This document shows, in pieces, positions 61,516 through 64,000 of a stretch of DNA of 64,000 nt; positions within the stretch are counted from its first letter, which is position 1, and the number at the start of each line of letters is the position of its first letter. The stretch spans positions 26,662,501 through 26,726,500 of the forward strand of contig AP031353.1 in the NCBI GenBank assembly GCA_037833965.1, given 5' to 3'. This stretch comes from Marchantia polymorpha subsp. ruderalis (lineage: Eukaryota; Streptophyta; Marchantiopsida; Marchantiales; Marchantiaceae). A program made the position numbers and the translations under genes. The notes below the pieces were generated by a model. It made no database searches. It saw only the letters and a program-made list of their open reading frames with translations, and was not told the origin of the DNA.

Positions 61516-63134
61516 ATGCACAACCCAATGGCTTCAAAAAGGTCCACCAAGACGAACATGACCAATGAAGTTCGGATAGCTCTTTGTGAGCACAAGCAAA
61601 AGCATCCATCACTGAGGCAAGCAGACTTGATAAAATGGCTTCAAGAAACGCATAAAGTTTCAGTCAGTCACGGAACAATTTCTCTCACTCTCAAAAGTTC
61701 AGTTGAAATTCTTGCCAAGAAGGAAGAGGTGAATCGAACGGCAAAGCGACAGCGGACTATGAAATATCCACTGATGGAGACATCTCTGTATAGGTGGTTC
61801 CTCACATATCAAGACCAAGTCAATATGTCAGGTGATCTCATCAAAGAGAAGGCTGCGTATTTTCTTGCCGAACTCTATCATGGATATGTAACCTTTGAGT
61901 TTTCAAATGGGTGGCTAGAGGCATTCAAGAATCGCCACACCATCAAGTCTTACCGTCGCTTTGGGGAGTCTAGATCCGTCAACATGGCTCTAATCAAAGA
62001 GAGCTTGCCACATATTCGTTTAACTCTGGATCAATATGAGCGACATGACATCTACAACATGGACAAAACTGGATTATTTTACATCGTGTACATTACTGTA
62101 TGCTCACTGCCAAATCATTGATTTACTTTCACCAACATATGACATCTCAACAGACAGACAATTCCTTGGCCACAAAGCAGCTTGAAGGACGCAAACAAAA
62201 CAAGGAGCGTCTCACGCTGGCTGTGTGTTGCAATGCTGATGGCTCCGACAAGCTTCCACTTCTTGTCATTGGCAAATACAAAAATCCTTGATGTTTCAAA
62301 AATATCAACAGAGACAGCTTTGAATGCAAGTACCGAAGCAACTCAAAGGCCTGGATGACACAAGTCATCTTTCTCGAGTGGCTGAAAGAGTTTGATGCGC
62401 GAATGGCACGACGTAATGTTCTTTTGATTATGGACAACTACAGCGCACATATCCCGTTAATGCAACTTCCATCTGTTGTTACACTCCGCAACTCAACCGT
62501 ATTTTATTTGCCACCAAACATGACCTCGAAGATTCAGCCTTGCGACGCAGGAATTATCCGAAACCTGAAGGCTTACTATCGGCGCCGTTTTAATTGTCTT
62601 CTCATTCAACGCCTTCAAGACAAGGTAGCCGATCCCGAGAAGATCGACGTCCTCGAGGCTATGCGCATTGCTATTGCCGCTTGGAGCATGGATGTGAAAC
62701 CAGAAACAATCCGCAACTGCTTTCGTCATTGCCGAATTTGCACCATCGATGCTGACGTGACATCGTTCTTGGAACAGTCGCTTATTGATCTTGATGTGAT
62801 CAAGGATCTCAAATAGTAGGTTCAAGAGCTTCGGTACCGGAACCCAATGGATATTTGCAATCTCATCGACTATCATGCTGAACGCGAAATTGCTTATGTT
62901 CCGACTAAGGAAGAAATTGTGCAAGACCTCTCCATCGATCCTCTGCCAGAAGATGAAGTGGAGGCCGACGACAGTCAAGAATATATTCTTGTGAAGACAT
63001 CTGAAGCACTGCAATGTGCAAGTTTGTTGTGGCAGTTCTCGATGCAGCAAGACATTGTCGATCATGAGATGATTGCTGCCATTCAAACAGTCAAAGACAA
63101 GATTAGCACTATGAGATCTAGCAAGCTCATTTAA
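61516..63134 (+). pseudogene. pogo/Tigger-type (Tc1/mariner superfamily) transposase, nearly full length
   Basis: Encodes a CENP-B-like helix-turn-helix N-terminus (IALCEHKQKHPSLRQADLIKW; HGTISLTLKSS), a second DNA-binding segment (FSNGWLEAFKNRH), and a DDE core with all three acidic blocks: NMDKTGLF (about 62056), LLIMDNYSAH (about 62424) and LPPNMTSKIQPCDAGII (about 62509). It is interrupted by one frameshift between 62085 and 62100, an in-frame TGA at 62289 (KNP-stop-CFKN, easily derived from CGA by C-to-T change) and tandem TAG codons at 62814-62819 before the C-terminal part (to 63134). Few lesions over 1.6 kb imply recent death. Such elements occur in plants, fungi, oomycetes and animals; the source is not resolved. 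Terminal repeats not found. Confidence 0.88.
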
Positions 63135-64000
63135 AAGCCTATCTTGGGATATTTTTCCAAGATTTAGGTGCCCAAAGTGTCAAAAGATTTCAGCCAAATC
63201 TATAACCAGCTTTTGAAAGACAAATTGCTCAAAATGTTTCCATTTTGAACGTAAGAAAAAAATACTTCTGTAAGTATCACAGGTTGTACATTTTCTAAAA
63301 AATCCATTGTTCATCAGATACTGTACAATTCGACGATTAGTTTGTTTTTTCATCTCGTTGTGCTAGCTATCTCGGTTTGTTTTCTGTGAGCCTCATGTCA
63401 TGATAAACCGAGCAACTTTTCCATGAATAACTTGTAGCTTATGTTCATGTTCCTGTTCGTGAAAGATAACATGACTGTAGTATCGATGCACATGCCGAGC
63501 GTGGCTCCTCCAGGCCCTCCTCCTTTGCAAGCTCTAAGACCTACGAGTCCAAGAAATGCGTTATGAAATCCAAACCCAAACCGCGAAGTCACAACACCAG
63601 ATCAAAATCTGGCAGCAATGTTAGTTCACGCACTCGTAAGCAACCTCGACAATAGTGTCCAAGGTCATTCTTTAAAAAAGATCCTAGACATGATCAGTGG
63701 CAAAAACTGGACTAGTTAGTCTTTGCAAAAAAATTTTGCAACCAAAGCCTCTTAGATCGAGAGAACGTGAAGTCGCTCAGGAACGAAAACGCAAACGCAC
63801 AACATCAGATCAAGAACTGACATTGCTGTCAGATTTGCCCTTGTACTCCATAGAACGAAATTGAGACGAGCTAGAAGATGTGAACAGAAACACGAGGGAT
63901 GAAAAACGGCAAGCTAAAAATTACAAAATAGACTAGACACATCTTGGGCTCCCGCAAAAATCTGAAACAGCTGCCATATTTTTTCCGTCACAAATAATCA
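63135..64000. other. Right edge, no supported gene
   Basis: Probably the 3' flank of the pogo-type element and unrelated DNA. A minus frame (63592-63398) has no domain. Nothing further could be supported. Confidence 0.35.

Noticed and set aside
1-64000. CRISPR array, bacterial operon or prophage
   Set aside because: No spaced direct-repeat array, no bacterial gene organisation; introns and plant gene families show nuclear plant DNA.

Overview
This is a plant nuclear window. It has spliceosomal introns, a plastid-type alpha-amylase, a plant MEKK-class MAPKKK, a plant NRP/NAP1 histone chaperone and one-repeat-per-exon LRR coding sequence. AT-rich intergenic DNA carries many transposon relics (MULE-like, hAT, hAT MITEs, Copia, pogo/Tigger). 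The species cannot be fixed from the sequence; a non-seed land plant such as a bryophyte or lycophyte is only a guess.

Layout. 1-7458 (+): the 3' twelve exons of an AMY3-like alpha-amylase, open at the left edge, with one GC-AG intron. 10979-15154 (-): a complete 8-exon MAPKKK of 862 aa, convergent with the amylase. 15155-19800: GC-rich, pyrimidine-rich DNA with microsatellites and no gene I can support. 19800-27890: very AT-rich and without genes. 27895-28530: an isolated GC-rich island with open frames of unknown meaning. 29368-29467: a long imperfect hairpin. 31681-32498: two related hAT-type MITEs in inverted orientation, each with its own exact 8-bp target-site duplication. 33798-34892: a broken MULE/FAR1-like transposase N-terminus. 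35239-36346: intact-phase 72/75-nt LRR exons of a receptor-kinase type without their kinase. 36987-38809: a five-exon gene for an unrecognised 467-aa protein with a C2H2-like finger. 42912-44409: a Copia-type LTR and RNase H relic. 50142-54115 (-): a complete 10-exon NRP1-like histone chaperone (261 aa), in which a 93-bp tandem duplication has copied a splice acceptor. 56793-59509 (-): a decayed hAT transposase. 59876-60296: a solo LTR of the same family as the 42.9-kb copy, with a perfect 5-bp duplication. 61516-63134 (+): a nearly full-length pogo/Tigger transposase with a frameshift and stops.

The three recognised host genes act in unrelated pathways (starch breakdown, MAP-kinase signalling, chromatin), so nothing suggests a cluster. 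The least explained stretch is 33.7-38.8 kb, where a MULE piece, receptor LRR exons and the orphan gene lie head to tail on one strand. Exon borders were set by hand from splice consensus, phase and expected protein; most recognised borders keep the reading frame exactly.
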